64,000 nucleotides of DNA. Source: Ptiloglossa arizonensis. Taxonomy: Eukaryota > Arthropoda > Insecta > Hymenoptera > Colletidae. A model generated the notes under the pieces. That model was not told where the DNA came from and did not search any database. It worked only from the letters and a program-made list of their open reading frames with translations. Of the stretch, positions 25,844 through 36,878 are shown piece after piece (the first letter of the stretch is position 1; each line of letters opens with the position of its first letter). The stretch covers positions 1 through 64,000 of the forward strand of contig NW_027479304.1 in NCBI RefSeq assembly GCF_051014685.1. The letters run 5' to 3'. The position numbers and the translations under genes are program-made.

Positions 25844-28643
25844 TAAGAAACGCTTGAGAAACTCAAAATTTTCGCAGTTCTGATGCTCGAAACGAATAAC
25901 TGGAACGGCCTAGGTGAAAACTACACCTACCGTTGTAATCGGGCGAGTTTCTACTTTCAGATGGCACAGAAATTTTGCGGATTGATGAATCCGTTCGCGA
26001 GATATGGCAGTTTGGAGATAAGAAACGCTTGAGAAACTCAAAATTTTCGCAGTTCTGATGCTCGAAACGAGTAACTAGAACGGCCTAGGGGAAAAGTACG
26101 CATACCGTTGTAATCGGGCGAGTTTCTACTTTCAGATGCAACAGAAATTTTGCGGATTGAACAATCCGTTCGCGAGATATGGCAGTTTGGAGATAAGAAA
26201 CGCTTGCGAAACTCAAAATTTTCGCAGTTCTGGTGCACGAAACGATTGACTAGAACGGCCTAGGGGCAAAGTGCGCATACCGTTGTAATCGGGCGAGTTT
26301 CTACTTTGAGATGCAACAGAAATTTTGCGGATTGGTCGATCCGTTCGCGAGATGTGGCAGTTTGGATGTAAGAAACGCTTGAGAAACTCAAAATTTTAGC
26401 AGTTCTGATGCTCGAAACGAATAACTAGAACGGCCTAGGGGAGAAGTACGCATACCGTTGTAATCGGGCGAGATTCTACTTTCAGATGCAACAGAAATTA
26501 TGCGGATTGGTCAATCCGTTCGCGGGATATGGCAGTTTGGAGGTAAGAAACGCTTGAGAAACTCAAAATTTTCGCAGTTCTGATGCTCGAAACGAATAAC
26601 TGGAACGGCCTAGGGGAAAACTACACCTACCGTTGTAATCGGGCGAGTTTCTACTTTCAGATGGCACAGAAATTTTGCGGATTGATGAATCCGTTCGCGA
26701 GATATGGCAGTTTGGAGATAAGAAACGCTTGAGAAACTCAAAATTTTCGCAGTTCTGATGCTCGAAATGAATAACTGGAACGGCCTAGGGGAAAAGTGCG
26801 CATACCGCTGTAATCGGGCGAGTTTCTACTTTCAGATGGCACAGAAATTTTGCGGATTGATGAATCCGTTCGCGAGATATGGCAGTTTGGAGGTAAGAAA
26901 CGCTTGAGAAACTCAAAATTTTCGCAGTTCTGATGCTCGACACGAATAACTGGAACGGCCTAGGGGAAAACTACACCTACCGTTGTAATCGGGCGAGTTT
27001 CTACTTTCAGATGGCACAGAAATTTTGCGGATTGATGAATCCGTTCGCGAGATATGGCAGCTTGGAGATAAGAAACGCTTGAGAAACTCAAAATTTTCGC
27101 AGTTCTGATGCTCGAAACGAGTAACTAGAACGGCCTAGGGGAAAAGTACGCATACCGTTGTAATCGGGCGAGTTTCTACTTTCAGATGCAACAGAAATTT
27201 TGCGGATTGGTCAATCCGTTCGCGAGCTATGGCAGTTTGGAGGTAAGAAACGCTTGAGAAACTCAAAATTTTCGCAGTTCTGATGCTCGAAACGAATGAC
27301 TAGAACGGCCTAGGGGAGAAGTACGCATACCGTTGTAATCGGGCGAGTTTCTACTTTCAGATGCAACAGAAATTATGCGGATTGGTTCATCCGTTCGCGA
27401 GATATGGCACTTTGGAGGTAAGAAACGCTTGAGAAACTCAAAATTTTCGCAGTTCTGATGCTCGAAACGAATAACTGGAACGGCCTAGGGGAAAAGTACG
27501 CATACCGATGTAATAGGGCGAGTTTCTACTTTCAGATGCAACAGAAATTTTGCGGATTGGTCGATCCGTTCGCGAGATATGGCAGTTTGGACGTAAGAAA
27601 CGCTTGAGAAACTCAAAATTTTCGCAGTTCTGATGCTCGAAACGAATGACTAGAACGGCCTAGGGGAAAAGTACGCATACCGTTGTGATCGGGCGAGTTT
27701 CTACTTTTAGATGCAACAGAAATTTTGCGGATTGGTCAATCCGTTCGCGAGACATGGCAGTTTGGATTTAAGATACGCTTGAAAACCTCAAAATTTTCTC
27801 ATTTCTGATGCTCGAAACGAATAACTAGAACCGCCTAGGGGAAAAGTGCGCATACCGTTGTAATCGGGCGAGTTTCTACTTTGAGATGCAACAGAAATTT
27901 TGCGGATTGGTCGATCCGTTCGCGAGATGTGGCAGTTTGGATGTAAGAAACGCTTGAGAAACTCAAAATTTTAGCAGTTCTGATGCTCGAAACGAATAAC
28001 TAGAACGGCCTAGGGGAGAAGTACGCATACCGTTGTAATCGGGCGAGATTCTACTTTCAGATGCAACAGAAATTATGCGGATTGGTCAATCCGTTCGCGG
28101 GATATGGCAGTTTGGAGGTAAGAAACGCTTGAGAAACTCAAAATTTTCGCAGTTCTGATGCTCGAAACGAATAACTGGAACGGCCTAGGGGAAAACTACA
28201 CCTACCGTTGTAATCGGGCGAGTTTCTACTTTCAGATGGCACAGAAATTTTGCGGATTGATGAATCCGTTCGCGAGATATGGCAGCTTGGAGATAAGAAA
28301 CGCTTGAGAAACTCAAAATTTTCGCAGTTCTGATGCTCGAAACGAGTAACTAGAACGGCCTAGGGGAAAAGTACGCATACCGTTGTAATCGGGCGAGTTT
28401 CTACTTTCAGATGCAACAGAAATTTTGCGGATTGGTCAATCCGTTCGCGAGCTATGGCAGTTTGGAGGTAAGAAACGCTTGAGAAACTCAAAATTTTCGC
28501 AGTTCTGATGCTCGAAACGAATGACTAGAACGGCCTAGGGGAGAAGTACGCATACCGTTGTAATCGGGCGAGTTTCTACTTTCAGATGCAACAGAAATTA
28601 TGCGGATTGGTTCATCCGTTCGCGAGATATGGCACTTTGGAGG
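25844..28643 (+). repeat. 16-monomer higher-order repeat II, copy 1 (2,800 bp)
   Basis: The unit is marked by CCTAGGTGAAAAC (25,910), GATTGAACAATCC (26,156), CGCTTGCGAAAC, CCGCTGTAATC (26,808), GAGCTATGG (27,225) and GACATGGCAG with TCTCATTTC (27,751-27,800). All recur 2,800 bp downstream. The block at 28,286 to about 28,660 (CAGCTTGGAG then GAGCTATGG) duplicates the one at 27,061, 1,225 bp or seven monomers upstream, showing an exchange nested inside the larger repeat. Confidence 0.88.
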
Positions 28644-31085
28644 TAAGAAACGCTTGAGAAACTCAAAATTTTCGCAGTTCTGATGCTCGAAACGAATAAC
28701 TGGAACGGCCTAGGTGAAAACTACACCTACCGTTGTAATCGGGCGAGTTTCTACTTTCAGATGGCACAGAAATTTTGCGGATTGATGAATCCGTTCGCGA
28801 GATATGGCAGTTTGGAGATAAGAAACGCTTGAGAAACTCAAAATTTTCGCAGTTCTGATGCTCGAAACGAGTAACTAGAACGGCCTAGGGGAAAAGTACG
28901 CATACCGTTGTAATCGGGCGAGTTTCTACTTTCAGATGCAACAGAAATTTTGCGGATTGAACAATCCGTTCGCGAGATATGGCAGTTTGGAGATAAGAAA
29001 CGCTTGCGAAACTCAAAATTTTCGCAGTTCTGGTGCACGAAACGATTGACTAGAACGGCCTAGGGGCAAAGTGCGCATACCGTTGTAATCGGGCGAGTTT
29101 CTACTTTGAGATGCAACAGAAATTTTGCGGATTGGTCGATCCGTTCGCGAGATGTGGCAGTTTGGATGTAAGAAACGCTTGAGAAACTCAAAATTTTAGC
29201 AGTTCTGATGCTCGAAACGAATAACTAGAACGGCCTAGGGGAGAAGTACGCATACCGTTGTAATCGGGCGAGATTCTACTTTCAGATGCAACAGAAATTA
29301 TGCGGATTGGTCAATCCGTTCGCGGGATATGGCAGTTTGGAGGTAAGAAACGCTTGAGAAACTCAAAATTTTCGCAGTTCTGATGCTCGAAACGAATAAC
29401 TGGAACGGCCTAGGGGAAAACTACACCTACCGTTGTAATCGGGCGAGTTTCTACTTTCAGATGGCACAGAAATTTTGCGGATTGATGAATCCGTTCGCGA
29501 GATATGGCAGTTTGGAGATAAGAAACGCTTGAGAAACTCAAAATTTTCGCAGTTCTGATGCTCGAAATGAATAACTGGAACGGCCTAGGGGAAAAGTGCG
29601 CATACCGCTGTAATCGGGCGAGTTTCTACTTTCAGATGGCACAGAAATTTTGCGGATTGATGAATCCGTTCGCGAGATATGGCAGTTTGGAGGTAAGAAA
29701 CGCTTGAGAAACTCAAAATTTTCGCAGTTCTGATGCTCGACACGAATAACTGGAACGGCCTAGGGGAAAACTACACCTACCGTTGTAATCGGGCGAGTTT
29801 CTACTTTCAGATGGCACAGAAATTTTGCGGATTGATGAATCCGTTCGCGAGATATGGCAGCTTGGAGATAAGAAACGCTTGAGAAACTCAAAATTTTCGC
29901 AGTTCTGATGCTCGAAACGAGTAACTAGAACGGCCTAGGGGAAAAGTACGCATACCGTTGTAATCGGGCGAGTTTCTACTTTCAGATGCAACAGAAATTT
30001 TGCGGATTGGTCAATCCGTTCGCGAGCTATGGCAGTTTGGAGGTAAGAAACGCTTGAGAAACTCAAAATTTTCGCAGTTCTGATGCTCGAAACGAATGAC
30101 TAGAACGGCCTAGGGGAGAAGTACGCATACCGTTGTAATCGGGCGAGTTTCTACTTTCAGATGCAACAGAAATTATGCGGATTGGTTCATCCGTTCGCGA
30201 GATATGGCACTTTGGAGGTAAGAAACGCTTGAGAAACTCAAAATTTTCGCAGTTCTGATGCTCGAAACGAATAACTGGAACGGCCTAGGGGAAAAGTACG
30301 CATACCGATGTAATAGGGCGAGTTTCTACTTTCAGATGCAACAGAAATTTTGCGGATTGGTCGATCCGTTCGCGAGATATGGCAGTTTGGACGTAAGAAA
30401 CGCTTGAGAAACTCAAAATTTTCGCAGTTCTGATGCTCGAAACGAATGACTAGAACGGCCTAGGGGAAAAGTACGCATACCGTTGTGATCGGGCGAGTTT
30501 CTACTTTTAGATGCAACAGAAATTTTGCGGATTGGTCAATCCGTTCGCGAGACATGGCAGTTTGGATTTAAGATACGCTTGAAAACCTCAAAATTTTCTC
30601 ATTTCTGATGCTCGAAACGAATAACTAGAACCGCCTAGGGGAAAAGTGCGCATACCGTTGTAATCGGGCGAGTTTCTACTTTGAGATGCAACAGAAATTT
30701 TGCGGATTGGTCGATCCGTTCGCGAGATGTGGCAGTTTGGATGTAAGAAACGCTTGAGAAACTCAAAATTTTAGCAGTTCTGATGCTCGAAACGAATAAC
30801 TAGAACGGCCTAGGGGAGAAGTACGCATACCGTTGTAATCGGGCGAGATTCTACTTTCAGATGCAACAGAAATTATGCGGATTGGTCAATCCGTTCGCGG
30901 GATATGGCAGTTTGGAGGTAAGAAACGCTTGAGAAACTCAAAATTTTCGCAGTTCTGATGCTCGAAACGAATAACTGGAACGGCCTAGGGGAAAACTACA
31001 CCTACCGTTGTAATCGGGCGAGTTTCTACTTTCAGATGGCACAGAAATTTTGCGGATTGATGAATCCGTTCGCGAGATATGGCAG
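28644..31085 (+). repeat. 16-monomer higher-order repeat II, copy 2 (partial, 2,442 bp)
   Basis: Matches 25,844-28,285 at a constant 2,800-bp shift. It stops at 31,086, where CAGTTTGG replaces CAGCTTGG. Beyond that, the order from about 31,086 to 31,830 follows that of repeat I (20,936-21,680), so the right end is a junction back into the older block type. Confidence 0.88.
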
Positions 31086-34000
31086 TTTGGAGATAAGAAA
31101 CGCTTGAGAAACTCAAAATTTTCGCAGTTCTGATGCTCGAAACGAGTAACTAGAACGGCCTAGGGGAAAAGTACGCATACCGTTGTAATCGGGCGAGTTT
31201 CTACTTTCAGATGCAACAGAAATTTTGCGGATTGGTCAATCCGTTCGCGAGATATGGCAGTTTGGAGGTAAGAAACGCTTGAGAAACTCAAAATTTTCGC
31301 AGTTCTGATGCTCGACACGAATAACTAGAACGGCCTAGGGGAAAAGTGCGCATACCGTTGTAATCGGGCGAGTTTCTACTTTCAGATGCAACAGAAATTT
31401 TGCGAATTGGTCAATCCGTTCGCGAGATATGGCAGTTTGGATTTAAGAAACGCTTGAAAACCTCAAAATTTTCACATTTCTGATGCTCGAAACGAATAAC
31501 TAGAACCGCCTAGGGGAAAAGTGCGCATACCGATGTAATCGGGCGAGTTTCTACTTTCAGATGCAACAGAAATTTTGCGGATTGATCAATCCGTTCGCGA
31601 GATATGGCAGTTTGGAGATAAGAAACGCTTGAGAAACTCAAAATTTTCGCAGTTCTGGTGCACGAAACGATTGACTAGAACGGCCTAGGGGCAAAGTGCG
31701 CATACCGTTGTAATCGGGCGAGTTTCTACTTTGAGATGCAACAGAAATTTTGCGGATTGGTCGATCCGTTCGCGAGATGTGGCAGTTTGGATGTAAGAAA
31801 CGCTTGAGAAACTCAAAATTTTCGCATTTCTGATGCTCGAAACGAATAACTAGAACCGCCTAGGGGAAAAGTGCGCATACCGTTGTAATCGGGCGAGTTT
31901 CTACTTTCAGAAGCAACAGAAATTTTGCGGATTGGTCAATCCGTTCGCGAGATATGGCAGTTTGGAGGTAAGAAACGCTTGAGAAACTCAAAATTTTCGC
32001 AGTTCTGATGCTCGAAACGAATAACTAGAACCGCCTAGTGGAAAAGTGCGCATACCGTTCTAATCGGGCGAGTTTCTACTTTCAGATGCAACAGAAATTT
32101 TGCGGATTGATCAATCCGTTCGCGAGATATGGCAGTTTGGAGATAAGAAACGCTTGAGAAACTCAAAATTTTCGCAGTTGTGATGCTCGACACGAATAAC
32201 TGGAACGGCCTAGGGGAAAAGTGCGCATACCCTTGTAATCGGGCGAGTTTCTACTTTCAGATACAACAGAAATTTTGCGGATTGGTCAATCCGTTCGCGA
32301 GATATGGCAGTTTGGAGGTAAGAAACGCTTGAGAAACCCAAAATTTTGGCAGTTCTGATGCTCGAACGAATAACTAGAACGGCCTAGGGGAAAAGTGCGC
32401 ATATCGTTGTAATCGGGCGAGTTTCTACTTTCAGATGCAACAGAAATTTTGCGGATTGGTGTATCCGTTCGCGAGATATGGCAGTTTGGAGGTAAGAAAC
32501 GCTTGAGAAACTCAAAATTTTCGCAGTTCTGATGCTCGACACGAATAACTAGAACGGCCTAGGGGAAAAGTGCGCATACCGTTGTAATCGGGCGAGTTTC
32601 TACTTTCAGATGCAACAGAAATTTTGCGGATTGATCAATCCGTTCGGGAGATATGGCAGTTTGGAGATAAGAAACGCTTGAGAAACTCAAAATTTTCGCA
32701 GTTCTGATGCTCGACACGAATAAATAGAACGGCCTAGGGGAAAAGTGCGCATACCATTGTAATCGGGCGAGTTTCTACTTTCAGATGCAACAGAAATTTT
32801 GCGAATTGGTCAATCCGTTCGCGAGATATGGCAGTTTGGAGGTAAGAAACGCTTGAGAAACTCAAAATTTTCGCAGTTCTGATGCTCGACACGAATAACT
32901 AGAACGGCCTAGGGGAAAACTACACCTACCGTTGTAATCGGGCGAGTTTCTACTTTCAGATACAACAGAAATTTTGCGGATTGGTCAATCCGTTCGCGAG
33001 ATATGGCAGTTTGGAGGTAAGAAACGCTTGAGAAACTCAAAATTTTCGCAGTTCTGATGCCCGAAACGAATAACTACAACCGCCTAGGGGAATAGTGCGC
33101 ATACCGTTGTAATCGGGCGAGTTTCTACTTTCAGATGCAACAGAAATTTTGCGGATTGATCAATCCGTTCGCGAGATATGGCAGATTGGAGATAAGAAAC
33201 GCTTGAGAAACTCAAAATTTTCGCAGTTCTGATGCTCGACACGAATAACTAGAACGGCCTAGGGGAAAACTACACCTACCGTTGTAATCGGGCGAGTTTC
33301 TACTTTCAGATACAACAGAAATTTTGCGGATTGGTCAATCCGTTCGCGAGATATGGCAGTTTGGAGGTAAGAAACGCTTGAGAAACTCAAAATTTTCGCA
33401 GTTCTGATGCTCGACACGAATAACTAGAACGGCCTAGGGGAAAAGTGCGCATACCGTTGTAATCGGGCGAGTTTCTACTTTCAGATGCAACAGAAATTTT
33501 GCGGATTGGTCAATCCGTTCGCGAGATATGGCAGTTTGGAGTTAAGAAACGCTTGAGAAACTCAAAATTTTCGCAGTTCTGATGCTCGAAAGGAATAACT
33601 AGAACCGCCGAGGGAAATGTGCGCATACCGTTGTAATCGGGCGAGTTTCTACTTTCAGATGCAACAGAAATTTTGCGGATTGATCAATCCGTTCGCGAGA
33701 TATGGCAGTTTGGAGATAAGAAACGCTTGAGAAACTCAAAATTTTCGCAGTTCTGATGCTCGACACGAATAACTAGAACGGCCTAGGGGAAAACTACACC
33801 TACCGTTGTAATCGGGCGAGTTTCTACTTTCAGATACAACAGAAATTTTGCGGATTGGTCAATCCGTTCGCGAGATATGGCAGTTTGGAGGTAAGAAACG
33901 CTTGAGAAACTCAAAATTTTCGCAGTTCTGATGCTCGACACGAATAACTAGAACGGCCTAGGGGAAAAGTGCGCATTCCGTTGTAATCGGGCGAGTTTCT

Positions 34001-35961
34001 ACTTTCAGATGCAACAGAAATTTTGCGGATTGATCAATCCGTTCGCGAGATATGGCAGTTTGGAGATATGAAACGCTTGAGAAACTCAAAATTTTCGCAG
34101 TTGTGATGCTCGACACGAATAACTAGAACGGCCTAGGGGAAAAGTGCGCCTACCGTTGTAATCGGGCGAGTTTCTACTTTCAGATACAACAGAAATTTTG
34201 CGGATTGGTCAATCCGTTCGCGAGATATGGCAGTTTGGAGGTAAGAAACGCTTGAGAAACTCAAAATTTTCGCAGTTCTGATGCTCGACACGAATAACTA
34301 GAACCGCCTAGGGGAAAAGTGCGCATACCGTTGTAATCGGGCGAGTTTCTACTTTCAGATGCAACAGAAATTTTGCGGATTGATCAATCCGTTCGCGAGA
34401 TATGGCAGTTTGGAGATAAGAAACGCTTGAGAAACTCAAAATTTTCGCATTTCTGATTCTCGAAACGAATAACTAGAATGGCCTAGGGGAAAAGTGCGCA
34501 TACCGTTGTAATCGGGCGAGTTTCTACTTTCAGATGCAACAGAAATTTTGCGGATTGATCAATCCGTTCGCGAGATATGGCAGATTGGAGATAAGAAACG
34601 CTTGAGAAACTCAAAATTTTCGCAGTTCTGATGCTCGACACGAATAACTAGAACGGCCTAGGGGAAAACTACACCTACCGTTGTAATCGGGCGAGTTTCT
34701 ACTTTCAGATACAACAGAAATTTTGCGGATTGGTCAATCCGTTTGCGAGATATGGCAGTTTGGAGGTAAGAAACGCTTGAGAAACTCAAAATTTTCGCAG
34801 TTCTGATGCCCGAAACGAATAACTACAACCGCCTAGGGGAAAAGTGCGCATACCGTTGTAATCGAGCGAGTTTCTACTTTCAGATGCAACAGAAATTTTG
34901 CGGATTGATCAATCCGTTCGCGAGATATGGCAGATTGGAGATAAGAAACGCTTGAGAAACTCAAAATTTTCGCAGTTCTGATGCTCGACACGAATAACTA
35001 GAACGGCCTAGGGGAAAACTACACCTACCGTTGTAATCGGGCGAGTTTCTACTTTCAGATACAACAGAAATTTTGCGGATTGGTCAATCCGTTCGCGAGA
35101 TATGGCAGTTTGGAGGTAAGAAACGCTTGAGAAACTCAAAATTTTCGCAGTTCTGATGCTCGACTCGAATAACTAGAACGGCCTAGGGGAAAAGTGCGCA
35201 TACCGTTGTAATCGGGCGAGTTTCTACTTTCAGATGCAACAGAAATTTTGCGGATTGGTCAATCCGTTCGCGAGATATGGCAGTTTGGAGGTAAGAAACG
35301 CTTGAGAAACTCAAAATTTTCGCAGTTCTGATGCTCGACACGAATAACTAGAACGGCCTAGGGGAAAACTACACCTACCGTTGTAATCGGGCGAGTTTCT
35401 ACTTTCAGATACAACAGAAATTTTGCGGATTGGTCAATCCGTTCGCGAGATATGGCAGTTTGGAGGTAAGAAACGCTTGAGAAACTCAAAATTTTCGCAG
35501 TTCTGATGCTCGACACGAATAACTAGAACGGCCTAGGGGAAAAGTGCGCATTCCGTTGTAATCGGGCGAGTTTCTACTTTCAGATGCAACAGAAATTTTG
35601 CGGATTGATCAATCCGTTCGCGAGATATGGCAGTTTGGAGATAAGAAACGCTTGAGAAACTCAAAATTTTCGCAGTTGTGATGCTCGACACGAATAACTA
35701 GAACGGCCTAGGGGAAAAGTGCGCATACCGTTGTAATCGGGCGAGTTTCTACTTTCAGATACAACAGAAATTTTGCGGATTGGTCAATCCGTTCGCGAGA
35801 TATGGCAGTTTGGAGGTAAGAAACGCTTGAGAAACTCAAAATTTTCGCAGTTCTGATGCTCGACACGAATAACTAGAACCGCCTAGGGGAAAAGTGCGCA
35901 TACCGTTGTAATCGGGCGAGTTTCTACTTTCAGATGCAACAGAAATTTTGCGGATTGATCA
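31086..35961 (+). repeat. Irregular region where a second monomer set takes over
   Basis: The first part continues the repeat I order. From about 32,200 new markers become frequent: AGATACAAC, CAGATTGGAGATAAG, GCATTCCG, CAGTTGTGATG and TGCCCGAAACG...CTACAACC. The last recurs at 33,063, 34,812 and 36,387, spacings of 1,749 and 1,575 bp (10 and 9 monomers, the former one base short because of a deletion at CCGAGGGAAATG near 33,607). No fixed higher-order length holds here. Confidence 0.8.
33976..33992 (+). other. CENP-B-box-like motif, best-matching subtype
   Basis: TTCCGTTGTAATCGGGC agrees with the mammalian CENP-B box (YTTCGTTGGAARCGGGA) at 13 of 17 positions and at 8 of the 9 positions usually listed as essential. 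The majority monomer reads TACCG and scores 12 of 17 and 7 of 9. Other copies of the better form start at 35,551, 37,126, 39,926, 41,675, 42,025, 44,300, 45,700, 48,850, 57,774 and 62,144; the one at 60,748 has lost CGGG. By my rough estimate a 12/17 match somewhere in a 175-bp unit has a probability of a few percent by chance, so this may be coincidence. Confidence 0.4.
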
Positions 35962-36475
35962 ATCCGTTCGCGAGATATGGCAGTTTGGAGGTAAGAAACG
36001 CTTGAGAAACTCAAAATTTTCGCAGTTCTGATGCTCGAAACGAATAGCTGGAACGGCCTAGGGGAAAAGTGCGCATACCGTTGTAATCGGGCGAGTTTCT
36101 ACTTTCAGATGCAACAGAAATTTTGCGGATTGATCAATCCGTTCGCGAGATATGGCAGATTGGAGATAAGAAACGCTTGAGAAACTCAAAATTTTCGCAG
36201 TTCTGATGCTCGACACGAATAACTAGAACGGCCTAGGGGAAAACTACACCTACCGTTGTAATCGGGCGAGTTTCTACTTTCAGATACAACAGAAATTTTG
36301 CGGATTGGTCAATCCGTTCGCGAGATATGGCAGTTTGGAGGTAAGAAACGCTTGAGAAACTCAAAATTTTCGCAGTTCTGATGCCCGAAACGAATAACTA
36401 CAACCGCCTGGGGGAAAAGTGCGCATACCGTTGTAATCGAGCGAGTTTCTACTTTCAGATGCAACAGAAATTTTG

Positions 36476-36491
36476 CGGATTGATCAATCCG
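36476..36491. other. 16-bp perfect palindrome in GATCAA-type monomers
   Basis: CGGATTGATCAATCCG is its own reverse complement. It occurs in every monomer of the GATCAA subtype throughout the window. In the other common subtype the centre reads GGTCAA (36,826-36,841), leaving 7-bp arms around a two-base mismatch. The GATGAA, GGTCGA and GGTGTA subtypes keep outer arms CGGAT and ATCCG. The arms are thus the conserved part. Possible roles are a dimeric protein site or a cruciform; neither is shown. Confidence 0.85.
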
Positions 36492-36703
36492 TTCGCGAGA
36501 TATGGCAGATTGGAGATAAGAAACGCTTGAGAAACTCAAAATTTTCGCAGTTCTGATGCTCGACACGAATAACTAGAACGGCCTAGGGGAAAACTACACC
36601 TACCGTTGTAATCGGGCGAGTTTCTACTTTCAGATACAACAGAAATTTTGCGGATTGGTCAATCCGTTCGCGAGATATGGCAGTTTGGAGGTAAGAAACG
36701 CTT

Positions 36704-36878
36704 GAGAAACTCAAAATTTTCGCAGTTCTGATGCTCGACACGAATAACTAGAACGGCCTAGGGGAAAAGTGCGCATACCGTTGTAATCGGGCGAGTTTCT
36801 ACTTTCAGATGCAACAGAAATTTTGCGGATTGGTCAATCCGTTCGCGAGATATGGCAGTTTGGAGGTAAGAAACGCTT
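36704..36878 (+). repeat. Representative consensus monomer (175 bp)
   Basis: This copy carries the majority base at every position I compared, so it serves as the reference unit. It is exactly 175 bp from one GAGAAACTC to the next. 175 is not a multiple of three, so each successive monomer is read in a different frame and no long reading frame can persist. It carries the GGTCAA form of the dyad, the GTGCGCAT form at positions 66-73 and the CGACACGAATAACTAG form at 33-48. Confidence 0.95.
36705..36800. other. Distant 8-bp inverted repeat within the monomer
   Basis: AGAAACTC at monomer positions 2-9 is the reverse complement of GAGTTTCT at 90-97, with 80 bp between them. Most clean monomers keep both arms; the main exception is the GAAAACCTC/GAGAACCTC subtype. 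It could be a stem in a transcript or simply chance; I see no flanking base pairs that would extend it. Confidence 0.55.
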
